A DNA stretch of 14,724 bases from Caldifarciminota bacterium (lineage in GTDB: Bacteria > Hydrothermota > Tepidihabitantia > SM23-42): NCBI GenBank assembly GCA_023128195.1, contig JAGMEL010000096.1, forward strand, positions 1-14,724, written 5' to 3'. The notes under the pieces are model-generated. The model was not told where the DNA came from, did not search any database, and was given only the letters and a program-made list of their open reading frames with translations. The position numbers and the translations under genes are program-made. Positions 13,509 through 14,724 of this stretch are shown here, in pieces (within the stretch, counting starts at the first letter, position 1; every line of letters begins with the position of its first letter).

Positions 13509-14069
13509 TTATTTTTTATGAATTCCTGTTACTGGAGGGCACTTAATCATCACCCGATCGTATTTTCTTCCAATACAAGCCTCGGCTATATAATAGCCGC
13601 CAATTTCAATACGGTATTCACCTACAGTACCTTTAAGAATGCCGCGCGGGCTCTCGTGCCAGTTTACACTTCTTTTTTTATAATTGACTGCGCATATGAT
13701 ATTCAATTCTCCCGGGACTGTTGATAATAGATCTGTGTCAGATGGTATAACAGTTCCCGGGCATTTACCATATAAAGTATGTGAATGGAAATCACCAATA
13801 TATTCAAGTCCTTCAGACAATTTATGGAGAATTTCGTTAATCCTTATTACTCTGTCTTCATCAATCGTTGCATGGGTGGCAGTACTTTCCGCGGTTTGAT
13901 AGGGTATTGCATATTCGACCATAAATTTATTTTCACCTTTGATGCCAACAAGGTAGCCAATTGTTTCTTTTTTGAATACTTCTACAGAAGAAGTAACGAT
14001 TGTTAAAAATGATGGTAAGCTAAGATATGCCTTTATTGGTTCTTGTATATTCTTATTGTTTTCAGTCAT
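13509..14069 (-). CDS. JAMM/MPN-domain metalloprotease (JAB1/Mov34 family)
   Basis: A 186-aa predicted zinc isopeptidase-like protein. The JAMM residues are all present: Glu35 in KETIGYLVG, His95 and His97 in GDFHSH, Ser110 and Asp113 in PSDTD. The stretch between His97 and Ser110 is 12 residues, longer than the usual 7, and includes a cysteine (GKCPG). No signal peptide or membrane segment is seen, so it is probably cytoplasmic. The start is ATG 14069, 4 nt after GGGAGG (14079-14074); an ATG at 14081 would bypass this site. It overlaps the gltX end by 8 nt and sits 1 nt before acpS. Known bacterial relatives cleave ubiquitin-like sulfur carriers or other proteins; no such partner gene is in the window, so the substrate is unknown. 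Confidence 0.82.
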   Translation of the reverse strand: MTENNKNIQEPIKAYLSLPSFLTIVTSSVEVFKKETIGYLVGIKGENKFMVEYAIPYQTAESTATHATIDEDRVIRINEILHKLSEGLEYIGDFHSHTLYGKCPGTVIPSDTDLLSTVPGELNIICAVNYKKRSVNWHESPRGILKGTVGEYRIEIGGYYIAEACIGRKYDRVMIKCPPVTGIHKK

Positions 14070-14724
14070 TAAACCTCCCATATTCCTTGAGGATATTATT
14101 GATTCGTTTTACGCATCTTTCTTTACCAATAAGTTCCAGGGTTTCGAAAAGGGGCGGGCCTCCTGAGCTGCCTGTAATAAAAGCCCGTAATGGATGAATT
14201 AAATCTCGTGCTTTGATTTTGTATTCATCAACAAAACCTCTTAATGTTAGTTCTATCTTTTGTGCATTAAAATTTTCTATATTTTGTAATTCTACTAAGA
14301 ATTTTTTTACGATATCTAAACTTTTCTTATTAAAATGCTTATTAAAAGCATCTTGCTCGTATGTAAAATCATCTTTAAAGAAAAATCTTCCATTTTTATC
14401 AATATCACTGAGAATTTTTAATCGTGGTTGCATAAGATCGCAGACATTCTGAATCCAGTCTGAATTGCCTTCAATCTCTTGTGCAGTCATCAGACCAGAT
14501 TTGATAATAAAAGGCATGAGTAGTTCTTTAAACTTAAGGCGAGGCAATTGCATTATGTATTGTTGATTCATCCATTCGAGTTTAGTAGTATCAAATACAG
14601 CATTTGCTTTACTAATACATTCAAGTGTGAATTGTGCTGCTAATTTACTCATATCTACTGTACCCATATCTAATATTTCTCTGCGCATAAATATTTCTTG
14701 GTCATCCCCAGGTGACCAACCGAG
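14062..14724 (-). CDS. gltX: Glutamyl-tRNA synthetase, C-terminal part (cut by the window edge)
   Basis: It charges tRNA with glutamate for translation. The reading frame is open to the edge, so the N-terminal catalytic domain lies outside and about 220 residues are visible. The visible part begins LGWSPGDDQEIF, runs through ISKANAVFDTTKLEWMNQQYI, which is characteristic of GluRS just after the KMSKS region, and ends with the anticodon-binding helical domain (LIHPLRAFITGSSGGPPLFETLELIGKERCVKRI in outline). An ATG at 14688 is internal and not the start. Whether the enzyme also charges tRNA-Gln cannot be decided here. Its stop overlaps the JAMM gene start by 8 nt, which indicates a common transcript. 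Confidence 0.93.
   Translation of the reverse strand, partial: LGWSPGDDQEIFMRREILDMGTVDMSKLAAQFTLECISKANAVFDTTKLEWMNQQYIMQLPRLKFKELLMPFIIKSGLMTAQEIEGNSDWIQNVCDLMQPRLKILSDIDKNGRFFFKDDFTYEQDAFNKHFNKKSLDIVKKFLVELQNIENFNAQKIELTLRGFVDEYKIKARDLIHPLRAFITGSSGGPPLFETLELIGKERCVKRINNILKEYGRFND

Noticed and set aside
14070..14081. JAMM protein starting at the ATG at 14081
   Set aside because: The ribosome site GGGAGG lies between this ATG and the one at 14069, so it serves the latter.
14686..14688. ATG at 14688 as the start of a short GluRS-like paralogue
   Set aside because: The frame is open to the window edge and the 12 residues before this ATG match the GluRS family, so it is an internal methionine.

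Overview
The window looks like a chromosomal segment of an uncultured, AT-rich bacterium. The best guess is a member of candidate division WOR-3 (Stahlbacteria) or a related FCB-group lineage. That rests on large secreted proteases ending in a shared FlgD-like/type IX-like C-terminal tail, on intergenic DNA full of short degenerate repeats, and on the style of the housekeeping proteins. It is inference from memory of such genomes, not a search result. I see no phage, transposase, CRISPR or plasmid genes.

Left part (1-7305, + strand): signal peptidase I (lepB) with a consensus promoter placed so that transcription would begin on the ATG, then two secreted proteases. These are a 760-aa M14 zinc carboxypeptidase and a 1265-aa C25 gingipain-like cysteine protease. 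Their catalytic domains are unrelated but they end in nearly the same C-terminal sorting tail. The gap between them (3151-3390) is packed with hairpins, a duplicate of the first gene's last 30 bp and one copy of a dispersed repeat.

Middle (7306-7714): two probable tandem promoters, a fragment like the 5' end of a tRNA, tRNA-Thr(TGT), tRNA-Tyr(GTA) and a strong terminator. Each tRNA lies between inverted repeats.

Right part (7723-14724, - strand): two operons. One runs nucleotidyltransferase > TPR protein > glycosyltransferase > methyltransferase, probably for a surface glycan, again from a consensus promoter whose start coincides with the ATG. The other runs gltX (cut by the window edge) > JAMM/MPN metalloprotease > acpS > repeat-filled gap > fabD. 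It links glutamyl-tRNA charging with fatty acid synthesis and contains an unexplained putative peptidase.

No single new defence or mobile system stands out. The most interesting material is structural: two promoters with identical leaderless geometry; a helix that would bracket tRNA-Thr; 7-bp degenerate repeats of several sequences at gene edges and inside the variable loops of secreted proteins, one of which supplies a predicted signal peptide; and a composite repeat that begins right after two unrelated stop codons.
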